NCBI GenBank assembly: GCA_002427755.1
Contig: DIYO01000001.1
Coordinates: 558,001-622,000, forward strand
Direction: 5' to 3'
Length of the DNA: 64,000 nt
From: Roseivirga sp. UBA6052
Lineage (GTDB): Bacteria > Bacteroidota > Bacteroidia > Cytophagales > Cyclobacteriaceae
Position numbers and translations under genes: made by a program. Below, piece after piece: positions 43,403 through 52,259 of this stretch. How positions within the stretch are numbered: position 1 is the stretch's first letter; every line of letters begins with the position of its first letter. Under the pieces are notes generated by a model that was not told the DNA's origin, made no database searches, and saw nothing but the letters and a program-made list of their open reading frames with translations.

Positions 43403-44689
43403 ATGTCCAATTCTGCACAGATTAATGTAGATGGCAACACTTACGAGTTGCCTGTTATTGAAGGAACAGAAAATGAAAAGGCCATTGACATCTCAAAATT
43501 GAGAGGTCAGAGTGGTGTAATCACAATAGACCCAGGTTTTAAAAACACGGGTTCCACTCAGAGTGCTATCACATTTTTAGATGGTGAAAAAGGAATCCTT
43601 AGATACAGAGGCTATTCTATTGAGGAATTGGCTGAAAAGTCTAGTTTCTTAGAAGTATCCTACCTTCTAATTTATGGTGAATTGCCAACAGCAGAGCAGT
43701 ATGCTAACTTTAAGAAAGACATTACGCGCCACACAATGGTGCATGAAGATGTTAAGAAAATCTTAGAAGGTTTCCCTTCTGTGGCGCACCCAATGGGAGT
43801 GCTATCATCTTTAGTTTGTGCTCAAACTGCTTTCTATCCTGAATCTTTAGACCCAAACAGATCAGGTGAAGAGGTAGATTTAAGTATTGTAAGACTAATC
43901 GCTAAGCTGCCAACATTCGCAGCATGGTCATATAAAAACCAAATTGGTCACCCGGTTAACTATCCTGATAATTCATTGGATTATGCATCTAACTTCTTGA
44001 AGATGATGTTCGCTAACCCAGCTGAGAATTTTGATGTTGACCCAGTTGTTGCTGATGCACTTGACAAACTATTGATTCTACATGCTGATCACGAGCAAAA
44101 TTGCTCAGCTTCTACAGTTAGAATTGTAGGATCGTCTCACGCTAGTATGTATGCTTCTATTTCGGCTGGTATTAATGCCCTTTGGGGTCCTCTTCATGGA
44201 GGTGCGAACCAAGCAGTAATTGAAATGCTTGAGAACATCAAAAATGACGGTGGTGACACGAAGAAGTGGATGGCTAAGGCTAAAGACAAAGACGATCCAT
44301 TCCGTTTGATGGGCTTTGGACATAGAGTTTATAAAAACTTTGATCCTAGAGCAAGAATCATCAAAAAAGCGGCTGACGATGTACTAGAGAAATTAGGTGT
44401 AAATGACCCTATTCTAGACATTGCAAAAGGTCTTGAGGAAGAAGCTTTAAAAGATCAATACTTTGTGGATAGAAAGCTTTATCCAAACGTGGATTTCTAC
44501 TCTGGTATCATCTACAGAGCTCTTGGTATTCCTACAGATATGTTCACCGTAATGTTTGCTATTGGTAGATTGCCTGGTTGGATCGCACAGTGGAAAGAAA
44601 TGAGAGAAAACAAAGAACCAATAGGTAGACCAAGACAGGTTTACACTGGTTATAATGAGAGATCATATACTGACATAGGTCAGCGTTAA
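43403..44689 (+). CDS. gltA: Citrate synthase
   Basis: A 428-residue type II citrate synthase of normal length. GSSHASMYASISAGINALWGPLHGGANQAV contains the catalytic histidine region, LMGFGHRVYKNFDPRA the second histidine, and FYSGIIYRALGIP the aspartate-side motif. It condenses oxaloacetate and acetyl-CoA to start the TCA cycle. An inverted repeat lies just upstream and a good terminator follows, so it is probably monocistronic. Confidence 0.95.
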   Translation: MSNSAQINVDGNTYELPVIEGTENEKAIDISKLRGQSGVITIDPGFKNTGSTQSAITFLDGEKGILRYRGYSIEELAEKSSFLEVSYLLIYGELPTAEQYANFKKDITRHTMVHEDVKKILEGFPSVAHPMGVLSSLVCAQTAFYPESLDPNRSGEEVDLSIVRLIAKLPTFAAWSYKNQIGHPVNYPDNSLDYASNFLKMMFANPAENFDVDPVVADALDKLLILHADHEQNCSASTVRIVGSSHASMYASISAGINALWGPLHGGANQAVIEMLENIKNDGGDTKKWMAKAKDKDDPFRLMGFGHRVYKNFDPRARIIKKAADDVLEKLGVNDPILDIAKGLEEEALKDQYFVDRKLYPNVDFYSGIIYRALGIPTDMFTVMFAIGRLPGWIAQWKEMRENKEPIGRPRQVYTGYNERSYTDIGQR

Positions 44690-44711
44690 TAGAAATTAGA
44701 ATGAATAAATT

Positions 44712-44735
44712 AAGGTGCTTTTAGCACCTTTTTTT
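44712..44735 (+). terminator. Rho-independent terminator after gltA
   Basis: AAGGTGCT (44712-44719) and AGCACCTT (44723-44730) form an 8-bp stem with a 3-base loop followed by TTTTT. It separates gltA from ppa. Confidence 0.85.
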
Positions 44736-44755
44736 ATGCTCTAAAATTAAAAATT

Positions 44756-45286
44756 ATGATGAACCCTTGGCATGATGTCAGTATTGGAGATAATGCACCA
44801 CATGAGGTGCAAGGCATTATAGAAATACCTAAAAACACCCGAGCAAAATATGAATTGGATAAGGAAAGCGGTTTATTGAAAATGGATCGAGTGATTTACT
44901 CCAGCATGTACTACCCTGCTAACTATGGGTTTATACCCAAAACCTATTGCGATGATGATGATCCATTAGATATACTAGTGCTATCTCAAATAGAGATTGT
45001 ACCCATGTGCTTAGTAGAAGCTAAAGTCATCGGTGTTATGCGAATGCTTGATGGTGGTGAAATGGATGATAAAATAATCGCTGTTGCCAAGGATGATATG
45101 GCTGTGAACCATATCAACGACATAGAGGATTTAGGCCCTCATTTTACCAAAGAATTACAGAACTTTTTTGAAGATTATAAAAAGTTAGAGAACAAGACTG
45201 TAGCAGTCGAAGGCTTTCAGGGCAATGAAGTGGCTAAAGGCATTGTGCTAAAAGCAATTGAAGACTACCAAGCTAAATTTGGTTAG
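44756..45286 (+). CDS. ppa: Inorganic pyrophosphatase (family I)
   Basis: A 176-residue soluble family I pyrophosphatase. KYELDKESGLLKMDRVIYSSMYYPANYGFIPKT is the substrate and metal region, and DDDDPLDILVL holds the metal-binding aspartates (family pattern DxDPxD). It splits pyrophosphate to two phosphates and drives biosynthesis. Start at ATG 44756; the next codon is also ATG. It is convergent with an outer-membrane protein gene 8 bases away. Confidence 0.93.
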   Translation: MMNPWHDVSIGDNAPHEVQGIIEIPKNTRAKYELDKESGLLKMDRVIYSSMYYPANYGFIPKTYCDDDDPLDILVLSQIEIVPMCLVEAKVIGVMRMLDGGEMDDKIIAVAKDDMAVNHINDIEDLGPHFTKELQNFFEDYKKLENKTVAVEGFQGNEVAKGIVLKAIEDYQAKFG

Positions 45287-45294
45287 GACACTTT

Positions 45295-45984
45295 TTATAG
45301 CTTGTTCCTGATCAGCTTATATCCCACTGCGAATACAATCGAATAGTCTCTGCCGAAATTAAAAGGCGTAGTCCGCTGCAGTTCCTCATTAATTTTAGTA
45401 AAGCTTCGCTCGTACTTTAGATCAACTAAGAATGGCCCAATATCACCACCAATACCCACTCGCCATCCAATAGACAACTTATTAAAGGCTTCATCTGAAA
45501 AAGGGTAAGGCTGAATATCTAATCCATTATCACTTCTTCGGGTAAGGCGCGTTTCAGAATCAATACTCATGATATAATTCAAGACAGGTCCTGCTCCAAT
45601 TCTAATAGCATTGTCTTCAAAGCCTGTTCTATAACCTACTAGTAAGGGAAGCTCAGCTTGATGAAAGACCAAATCGTATTCTCCAAAAGAATAGTCAGCT
45701 ACAGTATTACCAAATTCATTTCCAAGAACTGTAGTAGTACGGTTATACACTAATTCAGGCTGAAAATAAAAATGGTTCACGCGCATTTGTAGGAAACCTC
45801 CTATTGCCCAACTACTTGAATTGAACTTCCCTCCTTGATCTCTAATCTCTTGTGGATCTAAATCTGTAAACCTGACTATTGTATGTTTTAATCTTATACC
45901 TAAGTCAATTTCCGTATCATATTGAGCTTTTACTCCGATTGAACAAACCGTTAAGAAAATGAGTGAAAAAAATAAGCGCTTCAT
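45295..45984 (-). CDS. Outer-membrane beta-barrel protein (PorT-like/porin family)
   Basis: Start placed at ATG 45984 so that the product begins MKRLFFSLIFLTVCSIGVKAQ, a clear signal peptide; upstream in-frame codons would put a poor extension before it. The 229-residue protein is a chain of amphipathic strands (FYFQPELVYNRTT, RIGAGPVLNYIM, LSIGWRVGIGGDIGPFLVDLKYERSF, ending SIVFAVGYKLIRNKL) like the PorT/outer-membrane barrel family of Bacteroidota. Role unknown; many such proteins belong to type IX secretion or are simple porins. It lies downstream of menC on the same strand. Confidence 0.8.
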   Translation of the reverse strand: MKRLFFSLIFLTVCSIGVKAQYDTEIDLGIRLKHTIVRFTDLDPQEIRDQGGKFNSSSWAIGGFLQMRVNHFYFQPELVYNRTTTVLGNEFGNTVADYSFGEYDLVFHQAELPLLVGYRTGFEDNAIRIGAGPVLNYIMSIDSETRLTRRSDNGLDIQPYPFSDEAFNKLSIGWRVGIGGDIGPFLVDLKYERSFTKINEELQRTTPFNFGRDYSIVFAVGYKLIRNKL

Positions 45985-46031
45985 AGATTTAAAATATTGA
46001 ATGAAAATAAGAAAGAATTTAAACCTATGGT

Positions 46032-47123
46032 TTAAGCGCTCAATATTTCTTGAAAATCCCAAGGCTTGGTTGAGTTGTATAGCAATTCTCCTTTACGAAT
46101 TTCGAGTGGTGAAACAATATTGTTATGATAAAGTTGACCAGTACCTAAACCTTGAGGCAAGAGTTTTTCATACTGCGCGGTGAATTGAGCAATGGCATTC
46201 AACCCAACATTAGATTCCAGCATACTTGTCATCCACCAGCCTATATTTTGGCTTTCAGCAATCTCTATCCATTCTTTTGTAGATAGCATGCCGCCAATCA
46301 AAGAAGGCTTTAGAATTATGTATTGCGGCTTAATGATATCTAATAACCGCTTTTTGTCTTCAATTGCATTAATACCAATCAATTCCTCATCCAATGCTAT
46401 GGGAAGAATCTCTGATTGACATAGCTCATGCATCAGCTCATGCTGCCCTAGTTTAACGGGCTGTTCGATAGAGTGAATTTCAAGAGAAGCCAATTCCTCT
46501 AATCTCTGATAAACATTCGACTGGTCAAAGGCACCATTCGCATCTACGCGCAAAGTAATATCACTTGCTGAATAACGCTCTCTAATGGATGCCAGTAAGG
46601 CAAATTCTTCCTCAAAATTAATGGCTCCCACTTTCATTTTAATGGTATCGAACCCCAATTTGAGCTTGTTCTCTATCTGCCGAGCCATAAACGCCTTGTC
46701 TCCCATCCATACTAGGCCGTTAATTGGAATTCTTCTTGCTCCGGTATAGAACGAATTATCGAAAATTCTTCTCTCTCCAGCGTTCAATAGATCTAAAAGT
46801 GCAGTTTCAAGGCCAAACCTTATCGAAGGAAATTCAGGCGATATATGCCCTTGTACAAATGTTAGTATGGCTTCGGCCTCCTCAGGAATTTCAAGAGATT
46901 CAACATTGTTCAGAAAGGAATGTAAGTTGTTTGAATAGTTTTCAGAATAATCAATGCTTAATCCTTTAAGTGGGCTCGCTTCACCAAGTCCATAAATGGA
47001 ATCATCTCCATTTCTAAAGGCTTGAATAAACCAGGTCTCTTTTTCCGTGAAGCTCCCCCTAGAGGTACCCGCTTCAAAACGAAATTTTAAGATGTGAGGT
47101 ATGATCCGAAATTGAACGCGCAT
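46032..47123 (-). CDS. menC: o-Succinylbenzoate synthase
   Basis: A 363-residue enolase-superfamily enzyme. TIKMKVG supplies the KxK catalytic lysine pair, RVDANGAF, SIEQP and ALDEEL the three metal ligands, and ILKPSLIGG the second catalytic lysine. The match to Bacteroidota MenC is good; MenC makes o-succinylbenzoate for menaquinone, the main quinone in this phylum. Other superfamily members (dipeptide epimerases) look similar but usually have other end motifs. It overlaps ribE by one base (TAATG). Confidence 0.85.
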   Translation of the reverse strand: MRVQFRIIPHILKFRFEAGTSRGSFTEKETWFIQAFRNGDDSIYGLGEASPLKGLSIDYSENYSNNLHSFLNNVESLEIPEEAEAILTFVQGHISPEFPSIRFGLETALLDLLNAGERRIFDNSFYTGARRIPINGLVWMGDKAFMARQIENKLKLGFDTIKMKVGAINFEEEFALLASIRERYSASDITLRVDANGAFDQSNVYQRLEELASLEIHSIEQPVKLGQHELMHELCQSEILPIALDEELIGINAIEDKKRLLDIIKPQYIILKPSLIGGMLSTKEWIEIAESQNIGWWMTSMLESNVGLNAIAQFTAQYEKLLPQGLGTGQLYHNNIVSPLEIRKGELLYNSTKPWDFQEILSA

Positions 47124-47707
47124 TATTTACCCAGCAATCGCTTTACGTACTTGCCAATAATGTCAAACTCAAGATTCACGGTATCTCCAACTTTTAGTTG
47201 ATTGAAGTTAGTATGTTCATAGGTGTAAGGAATAATCGCCACTCTAAACTTCCCTTCTTCAGAATTGAAGCATGTTAAGCTCGTTCCGTTAATACAAATA
47301 GACCCCTTCTCAACCGTTACATTTCCTTCAGACGGATCATATTCAAAATCAAAGAGCCAACTTCCGTCTTGTTCCTGAACCTGCGTTACTGTACCAATTT
47401 GATCCACATGACCTTGAACCACATGACCATCAAAACGTCCATTAGCTACCATACAACGCTCTAAATTCACTTCGGAGCCTTCTTTCCATGTACCCAAATT
47501 GGTCTTCTGTAGGGTTTCATCTATGGCGGTTACGCGGTGCATATCTTCATGTACAGCAACAACTGTTAAACAAACTCCTGAGTGTGCAATACTCTGGTCA
47601 ATCTTTAACTGATGACTAACTGTACTTTGAATATCGAAATGGTAGTTTGTACCCTCTTTTTGTATTGATACGACCTTTCCTTTAGTCTCTATTATACCAG
47701 TGAACAT
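47123..47707 (-). CDS. ribE: Riboflavin synthase, alpha subunit
   Basis: A 194-residue protein with two lumazine-binding repeats, beginning MFTGIIETKGKV as in almost all riboflavin synthases, with GVCLTVV in repeat 1 and SICINGTSLT in repeat 2. It dismutates two 6,7-dimethyl-8-ribityllumazine molecules into riboflavin. It overlaps menC by one base, so two cofactor pathways share a transcript. The promoter region is shared with the divergent pcm gene. Confidence 0.93.
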   Translation of the reverse strand: MFTGIIETKGKVVSIQKEGTNYHFDIQSTVSHQLKIDQSIAHSGVCLTVVAVHEDMHRVTAIDETLQKTNLGTWKEGSEVNLERCMVANGRFDGHVVQGHVDQIGTVTQVQEQDGSWLFDFEYDPSEGNVTVEKGSICINGTSLTCFNSEEGKFRVAIIPYTYEHTNFNQLKVGDTVNLEFDIIGKYVKRLLGK

Positions 47708-47817
47708 AATGCGAGTTTAATTATAGTTTGACTAAGAACAGAAGTTATGAGAAAGAAGTTTTTAAAACGTTAGAAGAAGTCAAAATTATAGAGAACTCTT
47801 CTAATTTCGTAGTTGGA

Positions 47818-48471
47818 ATGCAAGACAGCTATCGACATAAAGGAATGAGACGGCAATTAGTGAAAGTTGTCGAATCTAAAGGCATAAGAAACCAAGCCGT
47901 ACTAGACGCCATTGGTAAAATTCCTCGACATTACTTCCTAGAAGATAGCGCGCTCATAGAACATGCGTACGAAGACAAGGCCTTCCCTATCGGTTCAGGT
48001 CAAACCATTTCTCAGCCTTACACTGTGGCCTTTCAATCTGACTTGCTCAACATAAAACCAGGAGATAAAATCTTGGAAATTGGTACGGGTTCTGGTTATC
48101 AAGCGATTGTTTTGCTCGAGCTAGGAGCTGATGTTTATACCATTGAATATCAAAAGGCACTCTATGAGAGAACACGAAGATTTCTGCCTCAAATGGGGTA
48201 CAACGCAAACTTCTTCTATGGTGATGGCTCAAAAGGTCTTTCACGTTTCGCCCCTTATGACAAAATCATTGTCACAGCAGGTGCCCCATCAGTTCCGAAT
48301 GCTCTAATCGACCAATTAAAAGTTGGAGGCTGCCTGGTTATTCCTGTTGGGAATGCTAAGACTCAACAAATGCTTAGAATTACCAAAACCGCTGAAAACA
48401 AAGTACAGTCTGAAACCTTCACTGATTTCAAATTTGTACCCCTACTCGGTGAAGATGGATGGAAAAAGTGA
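47818..48471 (+). CDS. pcm: Protein-L-isoaspartate O-methyltransferase
   Basis: Start chosen at the ATG that gives MQDSYRHKGMRRQLVKVV, the usual family beginning. An upstream TTG near 47728 would add about 30 residues without family match, and that area also holds a near-consensus TA-N3-TTTG promoter element. The product of 217 residues has the SAM-binding motif ILEIGTGSGYQA and the family motif GSGQTISQPY. It methylates isoaspartyl residues in aged proteins so that they can be repaired. Cytoplasmic. Confidence 0.88.
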   Translation: MQDSYRHKGMRRQLVKVVESKGIRNQAVLDAIGKIPRHYFLEDSALIEHAYEDKAFPIGSGQTISQPYTVAFQSDLLNIKPGDKILEIGTGSGYQAIVLLELGADVYTIEYQKALYERTRRFLPQMGYNANFFYGDGSKGLSRFAPYDKIIVTAGAPSVPNALIDQLKVGGCLVIPVGNAKTQQMLRITKTAENKVQSETFTDFKFVPLLGEDGWKK

Positions 48472-48562
48472 ACATGTATTTATAATTATAATTTCATATT
48501 TACATACAAAATAAATCCACATAAATTAGAAACTAAACCACAGATAACTCTGTTTTAAATAT

Positions 48563-48570
48563 TAAATTTG
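48563..48570 (+). promoter_or_regulatory. Promoter -7 element of the thioesterase gene; fixes its start
   Basis: TAAATTTG, a perfect TAnnTTTG element, ends 18 bases before ATG 48589. A TTG in frame at 48568 lies inside this element and therefore cannot be the translation start if the promoter is real. Confidence 0.65.
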
Positions 48571-48588
48571 CACTTCGCAGAATTTACT

Positions 48589-49107
48589 ATGGCTAAAAAA
48601 CAGAAAAAAACCAGCGACTCTTGTGTTACCATGACGGAACTGGTACTCCCTAACGACACCAATACCTTGAACAATCTTATGGGTGGTCGCCTGATGCACT
48701 GGATGGATATTGTTTCGGCCATTGCTGCTCAAAAACATTCAAATCGTATTGTAGTAACAGCCTCTGCTGATAATATCTCTTTCAATAATCCCATTCAATT
48801 GGGTGATGTGGTTACGCTTGAAGCAAAAGTGACAAGAGCATTCAGTTCTTCTATGGAAGTTTATGTTGAAGTGTTTGCTGAAAACATACCTTCAGGTAAA
48901 AAAGTAAAGAGCCATAGCGCCTTTTTCACCTTTGTAGCGGTTGATCAAGGAGGAAGACCAATAGATGTGCCTGAATTAGTACCTGAAACAGAAGACGAAC
49001 AGGAACTCTATGCAGGAGCGCTTAGAAGAAGACAACTGCGCTTAGTTTTGGCTAAAAGAATGAAGCCGGAAGAAGCCAACGAATTGAAGAGTATTTTCGA
49101 TGCATAA
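48589..49107 (+). CDS. Acyl-CoA thioesterase (hotdog fold)
   Basis: A 172-residue single-hotdog protein of the YciA/BACH type, starting MAKKQKKTSDS at ATG 48589. NTLNNLMGGRLMHWMDIVSAIAAQKHSN is the central helix with the catalytic-type acidic residue, and VVTASADNISFNNPIQLGDVVTLEA and AFFTFVAVD are hotdog strands. Such enzymes hydrolyse fatty acyl-CoA to free acid and CoA. It is the first gene of a short plus-strand pair with the HolD-like gene, 26 bases apart. Confidence 0.88.
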   Translation: MAKKQKKTSDSCVTMTELVLPNDTNTLNNLMGGRLMHWMDIVSAIAAQKHSNRIVVTASADNISFNNPIQLGDVVTLEAKVTRAFSSSMEVYVEVFAENIPSGKKVKSHSAFFTFVAVDQGGRPIDVPELVPETEDEQELYAGALRRRQLRLVLAKRMKPEEANELKSIFDA

Positions 49108-49133
49108 TCGATCTTCTTCATTAGATTCGCTTT

Positions 49134-49679
49134 ATGTCTGATCGTAATTTCTTAGCAGAGTTTATAAAGGAACCTATTTACGTAATTAAAGAATCTTTAA
49201 GTACTCCTGAGGTTCAAAAAGCAGAGAACTCTGTTCCAAAGGAAATAGAAGATAATACGGTTGTTGAAGAGCCAGAGGTAGCATTAAGCGCACCACCTAC
49301 TCCTCTACCGACTAAAGGTGAAAACCTTAAGCACTGCATTGTATTGCTCGACACGGAAGCAGAAATCATTAGCGCATCTGATGAAGAATTTCTTTATAAG
49401 ATTCTAGGGGCAGTTAAGCGCTCATCAAATGATGTATTAATTGCGAATATCAATGGCGCTAACAAGGATTCTATAGATGCCCTATTAGCAGAGCATAACC
49501 ATAGACATCTACTCGCATTTGGCTTAGAAAATCTACCAGATGGCACCTCTGCCCCGCTTTACGAAATCAAAAGTGTCTCAGGCCGTCAATACCTATTGGC
49601 TGACCATCTTCATGCAATTGCTCAAGATCAAGACAAGAAAAAAGCGCTTTGGAAAGCGCTTCAATCAATGTTTTTATAA
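49134..49679 (+). CDS. Probable divergent DNA polymerase III psi (HolD-like) protein
   Basis: A 181-residue protein with three parts. Residues 1-20 (FLAEFIKEPIYVIKE) form a short amphipathic motif. Residues 21-63 are an acidic, proline-rich linker. Residues 64-181 look like a small alpha/beta domain ending in KKKALWKALQSMF. From memory of the gammaproteobacterial psi subunit, the end resembles the psi C-terminus (TARAALWQQI), the strand order and the HLHAIAQDQ helix before it also correspond, and the N-terminal motif resembles psi's clamp-loader-binding peptide. This is a remote match by eye. If correct, it would sit on the clamp loader. Otherwise it is a conserved protein of unknown function. 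Confidence 0.45.
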   Translation: MSDRNFLAEFIKEPIYVIKESLSTPEVQKAENSVPKEIEDNTVVEEPEVALSAPPTPLPTKGENLKHCIVLLDTEAEIISASDEEFLYKILGAVKRSSNDVLIANINGANKDSIDALLAEHNHRHLLAFGLENLPDGTSAPLYEIKSVSGRQYLLADHLHAIAQDQDKKKALWKALQSMFL

Positions 49680-49689
49680 AGTATAAGGA

Positions 49690-50799
49690 CTACTGCCCAA
49701 AAATACTTTCAAGCTTAGCTTGAAGCATTCTACCCCTTAGATTCTTTCCAATTACTCTACCCTCAGGATCTAATAAGAGAGCGAAAGGGATTGCATTCAC
49801 CTTGTAATCTAGTGCTGCTTGACCTTGAAAGTATTTGAGGTCAGAAACATGAGTAGACCAAGTTAATCCATCTTTTTCAATAGCATCTACCCACTGCTTT
49901 CTTGTTCTATCTAAGCTCACGCTAAATACTTCAAAACCCTTCTCATTATACTTATTGTACATTCTTACAATATTCGGGTTTTCAGCACGACAAGGTCTGC
50001 ACCAGCCTGCCCAGAAATCAACAAGCACGTATTTACCTCTCAAATCAGACAGTTTCATATTCTCACCTGCAGGATTAGGAGATTCAATTTCTAACGCAAT
50101 ATCTCCCATGGCAACAGCCGGTTTGATTGCACTCAAATTATTAACAAAAAACTGTACATCGGTAGACAACGGATGGTCTGTAATCAACTGATTGGCCAGT
50201 GAGTCTAAGAATGTAAATTCGTCTGCTTTATTTGTAATAAAATCTGTGATGAGTAGTGGGACAATTGACCCTTCCATAGACCATGCAAGTGCCTTCAAAT
50301 CACTAACCTTTTCACGTTCTAAGGCCATACCCTCCTCTGTAAGTCTGGCTACCTCCTCTGTATTATTATCATTTCTGGCTTGAATATACTTTTGGTTGAA
50401 ATCCTGCACTGTGGTCTGATACCCGTCTAAATAGGCATAGAGCTGATCGATATAATCCATATCATCAGATCCCGTCACCGTGATTTCATCACCTCCCTGA
50501 CCAGAAGCTGTTACTTTCAAATCATCTTTATCTAGAACGATTGTTTCGAACTGCTGACCATAAACGTTGAGTCTATAAAAACCAGCACCTTCAACCGTGG
50601 TTTCTATTTCAAAATTCCCTTCATGATCAGAGTACACAGTTTGAACAGGAGCAATTTCTCCAGCTTGATACTTTTCTAATATTACTTCACCTTGTGGAAT
50701 TGCATTCTCTATTTTACCTGTGATCTTGATTGTACCATCATTTGCAGTTTGACACGCAAGCGTTGCAAAAACCAATAACAGACCTAAAAATCGCCTCAT
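49690..50799 (-). CDS. TlpA-family thiol:disulfide oxidoreductase lipoprotein with DUF4369-like domain
   Basis: A 369-residue protein with a lipobox (LVFATLACQT, Cys16). Residues about 22-115 form a DUF4369-like beta-sandwich (IKITGKIENAIPQGEVILEKY), then a helical linker. A thioredoxin domain follows with WAGWCRPC (Cys267, Cys270) and the cis-proline region NAIPFALLLDPEGRVI. It exchanges disulfides in the periplasm, anchored to a membrane, often for cytochrome maturation or respiration-linked redox. It overlaps gatB by four bases, so it is translationally coupled to it. Confidence 0.88.
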   Translation of the reverse strand: MRRFLGLLLVFATLACQTANDGTIKITGKIENAIPQGEVILEKYQAGEIAPVQTVYSDHEGNFEIETTVEGAGFYRLNVYGQQFETIVLDKDDLKVTASGQGGDEITVTGSDDMDYIDQLYAYLDGYQTTVQDFNQKYIQARNDNNTEEVARLTEEGMALEREKVSDLKALAWSMEGSIVPLLITDFITNKADEFTFLDSLANQLITDHPLSTDVQFFVNNLSAIKPAVAMGDIALEIESPNPAGENMKLSDLRGKYVLVDFWAGWCRPCRAENPNIVRMYNKYNEKGFEVFSVSLDRTRKQWVDAIEKDGLTWSTHVSDLKYFQGQAALDYKVNAIPFALLLDPEGRVIGKNLRGRMLQAKLESIFGQ

Positions 50800-52259
50800 T
50801 TCAATTTACTATTTAATACGCTCTGAACTTCTTTGGGATTTGCCTTACCTCGGCTCTTCTTCATAACTTCTCCCATAAAAAGCCCCATTAATTTCTTTTT
50901 ACCTTTCTTAAAGGACTCCACTTCTACCGGTAAAGATAGTAATACCTCATCCACTATAGATTCCAGTTCACCACTATCTTCACTTACCAATAAATTTAGC
51001 TCCTTCGCTAAAGTCTCAACTTCTTTATCACTCTTTGCTAGAACAGGAAGTAAATCCCTTTGGGCAGCTGCAGCCATTAACTTACCTGATTCCATTAGCC
51101 TCAATAGGTCTGTCATTTGACTCAGACTTACAGCAGTTATGGCCTCATCTATTTCATTTATAAATCCTTTGTATGGTCCATTGATCCAATTAGCAGCCTT
51201 TTTAGGATTCACACGCTCCTCACACAACGCAAGGAAGTATTCTGCAGTTTCTTTATCGTCAGCTAAAAGCTGAACGTCATAGTCAGACAACTGATATTCT
51301 TTAGCAAATCTTTCTCTGTAATATGCAGGCGTTTTGGGAGATTGAGCCTTCAGCTTTTCTAGATAGCTATCTTCAACAAGCATGGGTGGTAAATCGGGGC
51401 AAGGAAAATAACGGTAATCATTCATGGTCTCTTTAAACCGCATACCACTAGTCTTACCTGTTGCAGGATCGAACGTCCTGGTTTCTTCTTCGATAACCTC
51501 TTCTTGTAAAACGAGAGCTAACTGTCTTTCAATTTCAAACGAAATAGCGCGTCTTACATGGTTAAATGAATTCATGTTTTTGATTTCAACCTTTCTACCA
51601 AGCGTTTCGCTGCCAATAGGTTTTATGGAGATATTCGCATCACATCTTAGCTCTCCCTTTTCCATATTCGCCTCACTGATTCCTAAAAAACGAACCATTC
51701 TTCGAATTTCCTGTAAAAAGATAGCCGCTTCATCAGGACCCAATATTGATGGGTTAGTAACAATCTCAATCAAAGGAGAACCAGCTCTATTCAGGTCGAT
51801 CCATGTATCATGTCCTTCATCATGGATGGATTTACCTGCATCTTCTTCCATGTGGATATGATGCAGTGAAACGGTGTCTTGCAATAGGTTATCTCCTAAG
51901 ATCTCTACATTACCACCAACACAAATAGGCGTTTTATCTTGCGTGGTTTGATAACCTTTAGGCAAGTCTGGATAGAAATAACTTTTACGGGCGAAATGAT
52001 TATCTCTTGTAATTGAGCTTCCACAAGCTAAGCCCATCAATATGGCTTTCTCCAATACTTCTTTGTTCAAAACGGGCAACGTACCAGGATGCCCAAGAGA
52101 GATTACACCAATATCGGTATTCGGCTCCGAATCTGAGAGATTCGGATCGCCAGCAAAGATTTTACTTTGTGTATTCAATTGGACATGTACTTCAAGTCCA
52201 ATTGTGGCTTCAAAGCCTTTCTCTCTTAAATCTTGAATCAGTTTAGACAAGTCCGGCAA
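50796..52259 (-). CDS. gatB: Aspartyl/glutamyl-tRNA amidotransferase subunit B
   Basis: A 487-residue GatB of normal length. FEATIGLEVHVQLNTQSKIFAGD opens the kinase-like cradle domain, and DLNRAGSPLIEIVTNP and MRFKETMNDYRYFPCPDLPP are family hallmarks; a YqeY-like tail follows. With GatA and GatC it amidates misacylated Glu-tRNA(Gln)/Asp-tRNA(Asn). No ATG precedes the conserved start, so translation begins at TTG 52259 (or TTG 52250), inside the last 17 bases of alaS. gatA and gatC are not in the window. Confidence 0.93.
   Translation of the reverse strand: MPDLSKLIQDLREKGFEATIGLEVHVQLNTQSKIFAGDPNLSDSEPNTDIGVISLGHPGTLPVLNKEVLEKAILMGLACGSSITRDNHFARKSYFYPDLPKGYQTTQDKTPICVGGNVEILGDNLLQDTVSLHHIHMEEDAGKSIHDEGHDTWIDLNRAGSPLIEIVTNPSILGPDEAAIFLQEIRRMVRFLGISEANMEKGELRCDANISIKPIGSETLGRKVEIKNMNSFNHVRRAISFEIERQLALVLQEEVIEEETRTFDPATGKTSGMRFKETMNDYRYFPCPDLPPMLVEDSYLEKLKAQSPKTPAYYRERFAKEYQLSDYDVQLLADDKETAEYFLALCEERVNPKKAANWINGPYKGFINEIDEAITAVSLSQMTDLLRLMESGKLMAAAAQRDLLPVLAKSDKEVETLAKELNLLVSEDSGELESIVDEVLLSLPVEVESFKKGKKKLMGLFMGEVMKKSRGKANPKEVQSVLNSKLK

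Noticed and set aside
45985..46062. Extended N-terminus for the outer-membrane barrel protein
   Set aside because: The signal peptide begins at ATG 45984; residues before it would block export.
47728..47817. A longer N-terminus for pcm starting at TTG
   Set aside because: The extra residues have no family match, the ATG at 47818 gives the standard start, and a promoter-like element overlaps the TTG.
48568..48588. TTG start for the acyl-CoA thioesterase
   Set aside because: The TTG lies inside a perfect -7 promoter element; ATG 48589 is used instead.
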